The notes under the pieces are model-generated. The model was not told the origin of the DNA and did no database searches. It worked only from the letters and a program-made list of their open reading frames with translations. Shown here piece by piece: positions 28,175 to 37,264 of a stretch of DNA of 64,000 nt (the first letter of the stretch is position 1; every line of letters starts with the position of its first letter). The stretch comes from Candidatus Thiodiazotropha sp. (ex Myrtea sp. 'scaly one' KF741663) (GTDB taxonomy: Bacteria; Pseudomonadota; Gammaproteobacteria; Chromatiales; Chromatiaceae). Location: the NCBI GenBank assembly GCA_025655555.1, contig JAHXIQ010000006.1, forward strand, positions 62,001-126,000, written 5' to 3'. Made by a program: the position numbers and the translations under genes.

Positions 28175-31100
28175 TCCAGGTGATCCATCAAGGGCTGCAG
28201 TATCTCGACGGCATTCGATTCGAAGGATTGGGTAAAGAAACTCCCATCAGGCCAAAGTAAACGGTTATAGGGTTTTTGGGCATCACCGGTCATGCCCCGA
28301 TTGCCATACCACTTAGCCTGTGCCCGATCCATGGCTTTCTCTTCACCACCCGATTTCAGCCCCTCAACGTAGGCCCAAGAGGTGGCTGGATAAAACCTCA
28401 ATGGCCGGTTGTAACCCTCCTGGTAGTGTCCGATCAGCATCTCAAGATAGTGTTGCGGGTACTCCACAGGCCGGAAATGCCCAGCCCTGTTTCCCTCCAG
28501 CAATTGTGTCTGAAGCTCGACTGCTTTGGGCGCAATCAGATTGAGCGTCAGGTGGCGGATCCAATGGTTCAGCAACTGGTAGGGATAGAGGGTCTCTGTA
28601 CTGTATGCCAGTAAGCCTCTATGGGTCACGCCCATAAGCCGTCCCGTCAGGCGAACCCCATCAAACTGATAGTCGAGATCAAGCATGCTTGGCACATCGC
28701 CTAGCTGCAGCTGCTTCACGCGATCGGCTATGGATAATGCATGGGATAGCATGTGCTGAAAGTCAGCACGACCGGCTTGACCATGTGGCAGTGTGCCAGC
28801 GGCCTGGAAGTTGGCAAAGCGTGTATCCGCCGTTTCTCCCTGCAATAGGGACTCCACCAGCCCACGCTCCAGATCGAGTCGTTCGAATCTCTCCAGGGCA
28901 AAGGGCTCTCTCTCATCCGGCAGGCTCTCAGCCGTCTCCAGAGCAAGCAATAACCGTTCACGCACGAATGACCTGGGTGGATTGGTGAAGAATTGGATCA
29001 ATGCCTGCAGTGAAACCTCTGCGTCAGTTTCTTTCAATGGCAGAGGCACACCCAGTAACGGCACTAACTTGTTAGGCCCCTGCCCCACCAACATTGCGGC
29101 TTCCCTCCGCTGTTGTGAAAAACTGAAAAGCTTGGATTCTGGTGAGAAATAGTCGGGGCTAAAAGGCTGTAAGGGATGCTGACAGGTAATCGTCTCAAGT
29201 CCCTTTTCTCCGACCATCAGAAGCAGCGTGTCCCGCAACTCGTCTACCACCACTGAGGGTGGCATGGATGAATTATCCCGCTGACTGCGACCCACATAAC
29301 TGACATAAAAGCGGTCACGCGCCGAAATGAGGGTTTCGAGAAACAGGTAGCGATCATCCACACGGCGTGACCTGTCACCGAAGCGGAACTGCCTGTTCAT
29401 CAGATCAAAATCCAGTACTGGCTGCTGACGGGGAAATGCGCCGTCGTTCATACCAAGCAGGCAGATCACACGAAACGGCAGACTGCGCATGGGTGCCAGC
29501 GCACAGAAGCTGACCCCACCGCCAAGAAACCCACGGTTATCCGGAGCTGCCAGTAGTGCCTGCAGGCGAAGCTGTATCAGATCCAGTGAGACCACATCGT
29601 CGAATCTGGCCTCCTGAGCCTCTGTCGCCAGCTGATGAATGATTGTCCTGAGTCGTTCGGCATCGCCCTGACTCTCCTCACCAGGCAAAAAGAACTGCTC
29701 CATCAGCGCGATCAGACGAACTTCCCAGTCACTCACAGAGCGGCTCTCATGCAGTGTAGATTCAAGTCCGAACACCGCATTACAAAAAGACAATAAGCCA
29801 CCCAGTTTTTCGGCTGCAGCACCTTCCACACTATCTAGCGGAAGCGTGCCATGCCAAAGCGAATCACTTTCGCCAGGCATAGCGTAGCCAAGCAATAACC
29901 GGCGTAGCCCTGCTTGCCAAGTATTGTTCGCATCCGGCGGCAGACCGTGCGCTGATTTACTCTTACCGTCTCGTCCCCAACGGATCGATGCCATTTGTAT
30001 CCATTCGGTAATCACGTCCAATGCTGTGCTGTCCAGAGCAAAACGACATCGGACAGCGGGGTTCTCCAGCAGTGAGAGCATGGCGCCAACCCCGTAGCGT
30101 GATCCCGGTAACTGTAGAATCTCCAAAAATGTCGTGGCCAGTGGGTTGGTCTGCTGAATACTGCGGTCACTGACCCGAAAAGGGATACCCGGCCGATCAC
30201 CCGGTTCGCTAAAGACTGCCTCGATCAAAGGTGCGTAGCGATCAATTTCCGGGGTCATAACCAGGATTTCCGAAGGTGAGAGGTCAGGCATCTCCTCAAA
30301 CATGGCCAGCAGCTGATCGTAGAGTACCTCCACCTCACGCATGGGACTGTGGCAGGCGTGAAAAGCAATGGAGTGATCCCATTGTGGTTCTGGTATCGGC
30401 GGTTCCAATTGCAGGATCTGGTTCTGTAATCGCTGTAAAAGCCCCTCACCCACTGCGGTTTCGAAGGATGTATCACTACCGGGGTCCAGCTCATTGATAG
30501 CAGCAAAAAAGTCTCTGCCCTGGCGCCCCAGACTGGCCAACAGCGGATGCCCCACCTCCAGATAGAGCTGCTCTCCCTGGCTCTTCCTTTCCAGCCGTGC
30601 TTGTGTTTGTGGGGAAACAATCTCAGCCCAGTGCGCCTCACAGGGGTTCAGCAAGAAGAGATGAACATCCATGAATTCTGCCAGGCGATGGATAATTTCC
30701 AGGTATCCGGGAGAAAGGGTCGGTACGCCAAAGATGAAGATCCGCGCCGGTAATTCCTGCAGTTCGGCAATCGTGTCCAGGTTGAAAAACTGCTGCTGCA
30801 GACTGACCCAGTGAACAGGCTCTTCTGCCACAAGCCGACGCCAGAGATCTGCCTGCCACGCATCACCGGGGAGCTCTGCATGACCGGCTTCCCAAGCGAG
30901 CGTCCACTCTGGACGGTAGACAAGATATCGGTCATAGAGCGCGGCAAGCTGTTGTGCTAACTGAAAATGCTTTACCTCATCTCCATCATTCAAATAGTCG
31001 GTAACCGGTTGGTAGATATCTGTTGCTTCCACCTTCTTCAGAAGACTATGGATACGCCAGGCCAACCGATTGGGTTGGTAGCGGTCAAGTGACGGCACAT

Positions 31101-31332
31101 CAGGTAACAAAGCGTGAAATATCTGCCAGATGAATGCTGCCGGTAGTGGGAAATGGAGATTGGCACTGAGCCCAAGGAGGCTTGCTGTCTCCAGGGAAAG
31201 CCAGCGCGCCATGCCGGGATGCTGTACCACAACGGTCTCGGGATCCAGCGGTCGTCCCACAGGTTGACTCAACAGCAATGAGAGCTGCTTTGCGAGTCGA
31301 TCAAGTCGATTGGATTGGTGGAGGGTCAGCAT
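28165..31332 (-). CDS. recC: Exonuclease V gamma subunit RecC
   Basis: A 1055-residue protein, slightly shorter than E. coli RecC (1122), of the inactive helicase/nuclease fold that recognises Chi in the RecBCD complex. Family segments seen are VVQHPGMARWLSLETA at the start, FHACHSPMREVEVLYDQLLAMFE, MRSLPFRVICLLGMNDGAFPR and RRVDDRYLFLETLISARDR. It is first in the operon. The 108 bases up to the next minus-strand gene should hold its promoter. Confidence 0.97.
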   Translation of the reverse strand: MLTLHQSNRLDRLAKQLSLLLSQPVGRPLDPETVVVQHPGMARWLSLETASLLGLSANLHFPLPAAFIWQIFHALLPDVPSLDRYQPNRLAWRIHSLLKKVEATDIYQPVTDYLNDGDEVKHFQLAQQLAALYDRYLVYRPEWTLAWEAGHAELPGDAWQADLWRRLVAEEPVHWVSLQQQFFNLDTIAELQELPARIFIFGVPTLSPGYLEIIHRLAEFMDVHLFLLNPCEAHWAEIVSPQTQARLERKSQGEQLYLEVGHPLLASLGRQGRDFFAAINELDPGSDTSFETAVGEGLLQRLQNQILQLEPPIPEPQWDHSIAFHACHSPMREVEVLYDQLLAMFEEMPDLSPSEILVMTPEIDRYAPLIEAVFSEPGDRPGIPFRVSDRSIQQTNPLATTFLEILQLPGSRYGVGAMLSLLENPAVRCRFALDSTALDVITEWIQMASIRWGRDGKSKSAHGLPPDANNTWQAGLRRLLLGYAMPGESDSLWHGTLPLDSVEGAAAEKLGGLLSFCNAVFGLESTLHESRSVSDWEVRLIALMEQFFLPGEESQGDAERLRTIIHQLATEAQEARFDDVVSLDLIQLRLQALLAAPDNRGFLGGGVSFCALAPMRSLPFRVICLLGMNDGAFPRQQPVLDFDLMNRQFRFGDRSRRVDDRYLFLETLISARDRFYVSYVGRSQRDNSSMPPSVVVDELRDTLLLMVGEKGLETITCQHPLQPFSPDYFSPESKLFSFSQQRREAAMLVGQGPNKLVPLLGVPLPLKETDAEVSLQALIQFFTNPPRSFVRERLLLALETAESLPDEREPFALERFERLDLERGLVESLLQGETADTRFANFQAAGTLPHGQAGRADFQHMLSHALSIADRVKQLQLGDVPSMLDLDYQFDGVRLTGRLMGVTHRGLLAYSTETLYPYQLLNHWIRHLTLNLIAPKAVELQTQLLEGNRAGHFRPVEYPQHYLEMLIGHYQEGYNRPLRFYPATSWAYVEGLKSGGEEKAMDRAQAKWYGNRGMTGDAQKPYNRLLWPDGSFFTQSFESNAVEILQPLMDHLEWT

Positions 31333-31440
31333 GCTGAATGCATTCTAACCCGGATGGGACTCAAATCTTGAGTCTATGGAGCCATCTGTAAACAGATGCT
31401 CAGAATACGGTCCTGAGCGCTCTGGGATACCAAGTGAAAT

Positions 31441-32316
31441 TTATTTCGACTGATTCTGTTTGGTGCTTAACTTTGGCGATAAAACGACATCGATAATTTC
31501 ATTCACCTTCTGAGGCACAGATTCAAGTATCTCCTCAATTGCCTCGGGCTTCAGTCCCGAAATTTCCCAGGAGAAAGGATCAATCTGCTCACAGGTCTCT
31601 TCAAGGTCAGCCCCAGCCATTTCACCGACAGATAGTGCCGATGCCATATGCATCAGTACAGACTCCAATCGATAGCTTTCGGCCTGTGCCGGCCGATGAT
31701 GATGAGCGATAACGGTAATGATGCTCTCAGGCAAACCCCATTTTTCAAGTAATGCTTCGCCCACATCCATATGGGTAAATCCCAGCATGTCAGATTCCAC
31801 ATCAGGTAACAGTCTGTCATCGCCTCCGGTTACGAGAAGAATATCCCGTGATAACTCAGGCAGTTCGAGGTAAATCACCAGTCGGCCAATATCGTGCAAA
31901 ACGCCCATGACAAACAGCCTTTCAGCATGCAGCACCCGACAGCGTCCGGCCAACTCACCTGCAATAACACCAGCAGTCATGGAATATCGCCAAAACTCAG
32001 CCATATCCACCAAATCACCCGGGATACCCGTGAACACTCTGGCAGCGGTGGTGGCCATCACCAGATTGCGTAATTCATTGGTACCGATAACGGTAATTGC
32101 CCTGGAGATCGTATCTACAGGTACCTGCTGGTTGAAAAAGGCACTATTGACCAAACGTAGTAGCCGTGCGGACAGATCGGTATCCTGAGCAATCAGGTCA
32201 CCCAGTGTGATTGCGGAGTAGTTTGGTGCATCGATCAGCCGGTTCACCTTGATACACACATCCGGTAACGCCACCAGTTTCTCAACGTTTTCGACCAGCT
32301 CTTGTGGGGTCATCAT
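31441..32316 (-). CDS. HDOD domain protein
   Basis: A 291-residue protein dominated by an HDOD domain (about 10-215). The start ELVENVEKLVALPDVCIKVNRLI and the block ITLGDLIAQDTDLSARLLRLVNSAFF are hallmarks. In HDOD proteins the HD phosphohydrolase-like fold usually lacks hydrolysis, and the proteins serve in signalling, often with c-di-GMP. The section VMGVLHDIGRLV keeps an HD pair and FTHMDVGEALLEKWGLPE follows. I chose ATG 32316 (MMTPQELV) because GAGG lies 6 bases before it; upstream in-frame ATGs give a tail that looks non-coding. Function in the cell is not evident. Confidence 0.88.
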   Translation of the reverse strand: MMTPQELVENVEKLVALPDVCIKVNRLIDAPNYSAITLGDLIAQDTDLSARLLRLVNSAFFNQQVPVDTISRAITVIGTNELRNLVMATTAARVFTGIPGDLVDMAEFWRYSMTAGVIAGELAGRCRVLHAERLFVMGVLHDIGRLVIYLELPELSRDILLVTGGDDRLLPDVESDMLGFTHMDVGEALLEKWGLPESIITVIAHHHRPAQAESYRLESVLMHMASALSVGEMAGADLEETCEQIDPFSWEISGLKPEAIEEILESVPQKVNEIIDVVLSPKLSTKQNQSK

Positions 32317-32496
32317 CACTAACCTCATAGACTCGTTTGGGAACCAAATGCCTTTCTTGTCCTTAATACACTGATAGACAAAGGATATTATGATATTCAG
32401 CGAAAAGGCATTCGGATAGTATCTACTACTGCAGTTATCTGTATCGGCAGCCCGATCCTGTTCTTGACCGGTTGCCAGCATTTTGGGAGTTTCAAT

Positions 32497-32718
32497 ATGC
32501 CTTTTTTTGTCTTCAAAATTATCGATGAAAACAACTTTGAATACCTCGGAGAAGAGGAAAAATACCGCCCTGCCAGAGAGAAAGTCCGCCAGCTACGGGC
32601 TACCAGTGAAGCTGGAAATGGAGTGACCTATCGCATGGTTTTCGCCAAGACGGTGGGACAGGGAGAAAAACTACTTGCTGCTACTGAACATGACGACAAG
32701 ATCATCGGAGACGACTGA
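32497..32718 (+). CDS. Small conserved-looking hypothetical protein, 73 aa
   Basis: A 73-residue soluble protein, MPFFVFKIIDENNFEYLGEE at the start, then a basic helix (YRPAREKVRQLRATSEAG) and TYRMVFAKTVGQGEKLL, ending in an acidic tail. GGGAG (32485-32489) is a proper ribosome-binding site 7 bases before ATG 32497. It looks like a compact beta-alpha-beta protein. I do not know its function. It is divergent from the HDOD gene (180 bases between starts) and lies upstream of the DUF1631 gene with a 201-base gap, so it is probably a separate unit. Confidence 0.75.
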   Translation: MPFFVFKIIDENNFEYLGEEEKYRPAREKVRQLRATSEAGNGVTYRMVFAKTVGQGEKLLAATEHDDKIIGDD

Positions 32719-32840
32719 ACTACCAGTATTTCTTCGATTTATTCCGGAAGATGTCACATTATTTCACTGACAAGCCTTACTGGAACTGAGGATTTAGCAC
32801 TAAGATTCTGTTCCTATAGGGTATTCTTCGTGCTAATCTC

Positions 32841-32861
32841 TTAGCGAGAAGCATGGCTTCT
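32841..32861 (+). repeat. Short hairpin upstream of DUF1631 gene
   Basis: AGAAGC (32847-32852) pairs with GCTTCT (32856-32861) over a 3-base loop, 58 bases before the DUF1631 gene start. It may be part of its leader or a weak terminator of the 73-aa gene; no T-run follows. Confidence 0.3.
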
Positions 32862-32919
32862 TAAGAAACGACTTGATCTACAAAAGCCTGTGTTGCCGTA
32901 CAAAAAGGCAGCTGCATAA

Positions 32920-35325
32920 ATGGCTCCGCTGAAGGACCACAAACCCGTGTCGACCCTGAATAGCAGAAAAAATAAATACCAGAGTCAGTTTCAGCCCTTA
33001 CTCAACAGATGTAAGGACACTGCCATTGTCTATATCAATGCCCTGCTGACAGAACTCTTTAATAACGCCGATAAAGCGCTCACTGATTTCGCACAGAAAG
33101 CGGATACCAATGAGATGCAAAACCGCTTCTTCGAAGCCATGGCCATGATCCGAAATCGTCATGGGCTGGTGGAACATGAATTCAGAGAACTGGTCAGCGA
33201 AGGCTTTGATCAATTCTGGAAAGATGAGCGTGAGTACAATCCCTTTACCGATCCTGAGGAAGATTCGGAACTGGAACTGATCGACCATGAATCGATGGAC
33301 ATCACCACGGCTCTGGAAAACATGATCAGTAAAACCGTCGGCAACCATCGTTCACAGCTGTATGCACTGGGACAGCGGCTCAGCGTGGTCCAAGGTGGAC
33401 AGAGCATCAAACACAAGCAGATTCCGGCGGGGCCGCACCATCTCACCACCGCTTTTAACGAGGCCATAGATGCCTTGGGTCTCGAGACCCGGATCAAGCT
33501 CATCGTGCTGGCCTTGTTCGATAAATACGTCCTGAAACAGCTCGGCTCCATCTACGAAGATTTCAATAACAGCCTGAAAGAGGCTGGTGTACTGCCTCAC
33601 CTGCGGCCGACCATCCAAAAATCTCCCGATACTGGAAAAGGCGAGTCAGATAGACTGGACGATGATACCGAGCCGGTACAGGAGCAGACCCAAGAAGAGT
33701 TGGGCGAGGAACTGTTTACCAACATCCTCGATATGATGGCCCACCAGCGGCAGAGCTCTCCAGAGAAGGCACGGGCAAGAGCAGCATCGGCAGCTGCGGC
33801 TGGCCGCCAACCGGGTTCCGCACCACCGGCCACACCGGCCAATCTGGTCGATGCACTGAATGATATCCAGCCTCCCAAGCGCGCCGACTACATCCCGGAT
33901 GCCAATGCACCGGGTGCGATCATTCCCAACATCGAGATCGATGAGCAGTTCCTGGTCAGGGTCAAGCATACCCTTGCCGAGGAAAGACACAAACTGTACG
34001 ACGAGGTCGGCGCCGACCGTCTGGACTCCGCTGATGAGGATACGATTGATCTGGTCGGCATGCTGTTTGAGTACATGCTGAATGATCCAGTCCTTCCCGC
34101 AGTCGCGAAGGCACTGATCAGTCATCTGCACACCCCCTATCTCAAAGTGGCGATCATCGACAGAAAGCTGCTGACCGACAGCAACCACAACGCAAGACAG
34201 CTGCTGGACTCGCTGGTGGAGGCGGGAAGTCATTGGATTGATGAGCGAAACCTCAAGCGCGGCATCTATCCGGATATGCAGAATGTGATCGACAGAGTAC
34301 TCAAAGAGTTCTCTGATAATGTCGACCTCTTCAGCAACCTGTTGGCTACGTTTAAAAAGCGTATGGATGAGTTCCGGCGCAAGACGGATATCCTTGAAAA
34401 ACGTGCACAGGACTCGCTTAAAGGACGGGAAAAACTCAACATAGCCCGTCAGCGTGCATCGCAAGAGATGAAGGCTCGCTCCTTCAGCGCCCACCTGCCG
34501 AAGCCTGTGAAGGAGTTTCTGGAGCAGACCTGGGTCGACAAGCTTATCTTCGTTCTGCTTCGTCATCCCGATGGGGAGATGAGCGACGACTGGAAAGAAG
34601 CCCTTCGAATCTCCGATGAGATTGCCTGGGCCTTTGAGCCGAAGAGTGAAAGCGAAACCAAAGATATGGAAGCCGCACTGCCGGATCTACGCAAATCCAT
34701 AGAAGACGGCCTCGCCTCTTTAGGTGGATTTCATCAGGAGAAAAGCAAGGCACTCTTCGAACTTCTCACACCAGAGCAGATAGCCGAAGCTGCCGCAGAT
34801 GTCTCCGCGAGCGCAGCTCCAGAAATGAAGCCCACACCTGAGGCAGCACCACAACCTGAGCCATCAGCTGCCAGCGAAGAAAAACCAAAACTAGAGGCAG
34901 TCCCCAAAACGCCATCTGCGGAAGAGATGCCCTCAGCAACGGAAGAAGCGGAAGAAGAAGAGATTCCGGAGCAGGAAGAGGCCATGATGGAGAAGTTGCG
35001 CAAGATCCAATTTGGCACCTGGTTCGAGGTCGTAGATGCCCGTGGCGGGGAGCCTCGAAAAGTGAAGCTCTCCTGGCTTAGCCCATTGACGGCATCTTGT
35101 ATGTTTGTCGACAGAGCGGGTGTGCAGACGGCCATCAAGCCTCTCAGAACGCTGGCTCAAGAGATTCTGTCTGGTGAATCGAAGATTCTCGAAGACAGCA
35201 GTGATCCATTTGTTGAAAGAACGCTGCATGCTATCCGTCGCATGCTACAACGCTCTTTGAAAACAACTGAAGATATCGCCAGCGATATTGTGAATGAGGA
35301 CAACGAAGGAACGAAAGCCAAATAG
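32920..35325 (+). CDS. DUF1631 family protein
   Basis: An 801-residue cytoplasmic protein of the DUF1631 family, function unknown. The long helical body includes FFEAMAMIRNRHGLVEHEF, then the region KVAIIDRKLLTDSNHNARQLLDSLVEAG, which is well conserved in the family. Around residues 630-690 a Pro/Glu/Ala-rich low-complexity linker leads to a C-terminal beta-rich domain (about 695-760: GTWFEVVDARGGEPRKVKLSW, SPLTASCMFVDRAGVQ) that looks like a degenerate PilZ-type barrel without the RxxxR motif. A short Ala-rich stretch also lies near residue 285-310. The next gene, 18 bases on, encodes a true PilZ protein, so the pair probably works in cyclic-di-GMP signalling (inference). Confidence 0.88.
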   Translation: MAPLKDHKPVSTLNSRKNKYQSQFQPLLNRCKDTAIVYINALLTELFNNADKALTDFAQKADTNEMQNRFFEAMAMIRNRHGLVEHEFRELVSEGFDQFWKDEREYNPFTDPEEDSELELIDHESMDITTALENMISKTVGNHRSQLYALGQRLSVVQGGQSIKHKQIPAGPHHLTTAFNEAIDALGLETRIKLIVLALFDKYVLKQLGSIYEDFNNSLKEAGVLPHLRPTIQKSPDTGKGESDRLDDDTEPVQEQTQEELGEELFTNILDMMAHQRQSSPEKARARAASAAAAGRQPGSAPPATPANLVDALNDIQPPKRADYIPDANAPGAIIPNIEIDEQFLVRVKHTLAEERHKLYDEVGADRLDSADEDTIDLVGMLFEYMLNDPVLPAVAKALISHLHTPYLKVAIIDRKLLTDSNHNARQLLDSLVEAGSHWIDERNLKRGIYPDMQNVIDRVLKEFSDNVDLFSNLLATFKKRMDEFRRKTDILEKRAQDSLKGREKLNIARQRASQEMKARSFSAHLPKPVKEFLEQTWVDKLIFVLLRHPDGEMSDDWKEALRISDEIAWAFEPKSESETKDMEAALPDLRKSIEDGLASLGGFHQEKSKALFELLTPEQIAEAAADVSASAAPEMKPTPEAAPQPEPSAASEEKPKLEAVPKTPSAEEMPSATEEAEEEEIPEQEEAMMEKLRKIQFGTWFEVVDARGGEPRKVKLSWLSPLTASCMFVDRAGVQTAIKPLRTLAQEILSGESKILEDSSDPFVERTLHAIRRMLQRSLKTTEDIASDIVNEDNEGTKAK

Positions 35326-35343
35326 TGGCAAGGCTTAGCATTA

Positions 35344-35685
35344 ATGAAAGAACAAAGAAAATCCCCTCGTAAGATTGCCAATGAGATCCTAGAAGTCACC
35401 GACCAGATAACCGGCATGCAGATTGGCCGGGTTGTCAATGTTAGTGCTGATGGTCTGATGCTGCTTAGCGAAGACCCTATTGTCACCGGGTCCGTTTTTC
35501 AGATGGACATGATGCTGCCAGGCAATGCTGGGGGGGATGAAAAAGTTTCGTTCCGTGCCGAAGCTGTCTGGAGCACCGAGGCAACACAACCCAACAGCTT
35601 CTGGACTGGCCTGCATATTGTCGATATTTCTCCAGAAGGCGTTCTGTTGATCGACAAGCTGATTCTGGATTGGTATTCCAGTTAG
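35344..35685 (+). CDS. PilZ domain protein
   Basis: A 113-residue single-domain PilZ protein, a cyclic-di-GMP receptor type. The two binding motifs are visible: an N-terminal basic stretch with KEQRKSPRK (RxxxR) and NVSADG (D/NxSxxG) near residue 32-37. The barrel continues with VSFRAEAVWSTE and FWTGLHIVDISPEG. It starts 18 bases after the DUF1631 gene and should be co-transcribed with it. A diguanylate cyclase and an HDOD protein occur elsewhere in the window. Confidence 0.9.
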   Translation: MKEQRKSPRKIANEILEVTDQITGMQIGRVVNVSADGLMLLSEDPIVTGSVFQMDMMLPGNAGGDEKVSFRAEAVWSTEATQPNSFWTGLHIVDISPEGVLLIDKLILDWYSS

Positions 35686-35701
35686 TACAAGCAGAGCCTA
35701 A

Positions 35702-36331
35702 TCAGTCAAGCATGGCCAGGCGGTTACGTTCGTACTCGCCCATCACCTTATCGACGTAGTTCATTGTCTCCTTATAAGGTGGGATTTTATTGCCATATCG
35801 CTTCACTGCATTCTCACCCGCGTTGTAGGCAGCCAATGCCAGCCGGATATCGTATTCAAACTGAGTCAGCAGGTCGCTGAGATAGCGCGCACCACCCTCC
35901 AGGTTCTGTTTCGGATCGTAACTATCGTTTACACCATAGCGACTGGCTGTCGCCGGCATGAGCTGCATCAGCCCCTGCGCCCCTTTTTTGGAGATTGCCT
36001 TGGGATTGTAAGCGGACTCCACCCTAACCATGGCATGCAACAGACCGGGATGTAGCCGCAGATCCTTCGCAACCGTTTCAATCATCGGTGTGAATTTCGA
36101 TTTATTCTCACGCATTTTGGCCAGACTGTAGTTACCCTTGCGGGACTTGCTTGGGCCGCTACGCCAGATGAGGCGATAGTTTCCGCTCATCGGCCGATCT
36201 GTAAAATGAAAACCCCCGTCTTTACCACGGTACTTATAAATCTCAGCGTGAACGGAAAGTGACGCAAGCGACATGACAGTAGCCACAATCAGGCAATAGA
36301 TAATTTTTCTCTTCGCTTGTCCTGAAAACAT
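35702..36331 (-). CDS. Lytic murein transglycosylase (SLT family) with DUF4124 start
   Basis: A 209-residue secreted enzyme. A signal peptide ([23 protein letters not shown]) is followed by a short DUF4124 segment ([18 protein letters not shown]) and an SLT domain from about residue 80. Catalytic Glu lies in [12 protein letters not shown], with the further motifs [13 protein letters not shown] and [12 protein letters not shown]. It cleaves the MurNAc-GlcNAc bond of peptidoglycan. ATG 36331 has AGGGCGAGG before it; an in-frame ATG at 36388 adds a tail without signal-peptide character. It converges on the PilZ gene. Confidence 0.93.
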   Translation of the reverse strand: MFSGQAKRKIIYCLIVATVMSLASLSVHAEIYKYRGKDGGFHFTDRPMSGNYRLIWRSGPSKSRKGNYSLAKMRENKSKFTPMIETVAKDLRLHPGLLHAMVRVESAYNPKAISKKGAQGLMQLMPATASRYGVNDSYDPKQNLEGGARYLSDLLTQFEYDIRLALAAYNAGENAVKRYGNKIPPYKETMNYVDKVMGEYERNRLAMLD

Positions 36332-36432
36332 GTCCTCGCCCTGATCGTCGACCCCCGGTATTGCCCGGCATACCCCTATATTCGGCATTTCTCTCTGCTA
36401 CTTGAGCTTCAAATGCACAGAGGCATTCTCAA

Positions 36433-36921
36433 TCATGCCCCACAACATTTTTTATATTTTTTACCGCTACCACAGGAACAGGGGTCATTGCGCCCTATTT
36501 TTGGCTGGTCTCTCATGTTTGTTTTCGGCGTCACCAGACGGCCATCGACATAATACCAGTTGCCATCCAGTTTGCTGAAACGGCTGATTTCGTGATGAGG
36601 TTTTATCATGCCGCCTTCTTTGTAGGTGGCAATGAACTCCACATTCCCCTCTTGGTCTGCACCACCACCCCCGTTGACATCAACCACCACCAGCCCCATC
36701 CATTGGGCGGCCTCAGCCCAGCGTCGGGTTGCAGCCACATCATGGTCCTGCCTGTGGTCCGGGTGCAGTGACTCGTGTAGAAAATCGGTCTGCTTCGTTA
36801 CAAAGGCCGCATATCGGGCACGCATGAGCGCTTCCGCGGTCTCCGCCTTGATTGTGCCGGAAAGAATGGGACCACAGCATTGATCAAAATCGCTGCTGGA
36901 ACCACAACAACACGCTGTCAT
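36433..36921 (-). CDS. ychJ: YchJ-like protein with two SEC-C motifs
   Basis: A 162-residue protein of the YchJ/UPF0225 family. Zinc-binding SEC-C type motifs sit at both ends: [14 protein letters not shown] at the N-terminus and [18 protein letters not shown] at the C-terminus, the latter like the SecA tail. The middle is an NTF2-like domain ([24 protein letters not shown]). Function is not established; it may bind zinc and interact with the secretion or translation machinery. It is probably monocistronic. Confidence 0.93.
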   Translation of the reverse strand: MTACCCGSSSDFDQCCGPILSGTIKAETAEALMRARYAAFVTKQTDFLHESLHPDHRQDHDVAATRRWAEAAQWMGLVVVDVNGGGGADQEGNVEFIATYKEGGMIKPHHEISRFSKLDGNWYYVDGRLVTPKTNMRDQPKIGRNDPCSCGSGKKYKKCCGA

Positions 36922-37027
36922 TTACCTCTCCTGATGAGTTTTCTTACATACGAACAATAACATAAGGAGTGATATCCCCCCAAAATCATGAAGTGGGCAC
37001 CACCATGAGAAGTTATCCTGAAACGAT

Positions 37028-37050
37028 AAAAAAGGTGGGACAGGCCCACC
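37028..37050 (-). terminator. Rho-independent terminator downstream of hrpA
   Basis: Read on the minus strand: GGTGGG, loop CCTGT, CCCACC, then six T. It lies 215 bases after the hrpA stop and about 107 bases before the ychJ start. Confidence 0.9.
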
Positions 37051-37178
37051 TCGAGTCCCCCAATGATTGGGGCAGAATGACTGGAAATCAGGGATGACTC
37101 CCGGTTGAGTCAGGCGCTCTTCAAAAACCGTATCGGCCCGGCTCGGCAATCACCCCTACCTGTGTGACTTTAGCGCCT
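37028..37178 (-). ncRNA. Candidate structured RNA or 3' UTR between hrpA and ychJ
   Basis: On the minus strand this region shows a chain of stems. AGCGCCT (37172-37178 on the plus strand) pairs with AGGCGCT (37112-37118). GACTC/GAGTC (37096-37100 and 37107-37111) has a 6-base loop. CCCCAAT/ATTGGGG (37058-37064 and 37066-37072) is an almost perfect palindrome. The chain ends in a perfect terminator at 37028-37050. No known RNA family is recognised. It could be a processed 3' end of the hrpA transcript or an independent small RNA; no strong promoter is seen. Confidence 0.35.
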
Positions 37179-37264
37179 TGATATTACAATTTGATGGCAG
37201 ACTGCTGACACATTCATGCCTTAAAAAGCGAGTGTGGGTCAAACATAATCCCAAACAGTCCTGA

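Noticed and set aside
33646-34566. 306-codon open frame on the minus strand opposite the DUF1631 gene
   Set aside because: It lies inside a recognised gene, has no ribosome-binding site and a composition typical of reverse-strand shadows.
37051-37065. tRNA T-loop-like sequence CTCGAGTCCCCC
   Set aside because: No acceptor stem, anticodon loop or CCA end fits around it.
36922-37149. 75-codon open frame ending directly before ychJ
   Set aside because: It covers the hrpA terminator and hairpins, lacks a clear ribosome-binding site and has no domain; judged non-coding.
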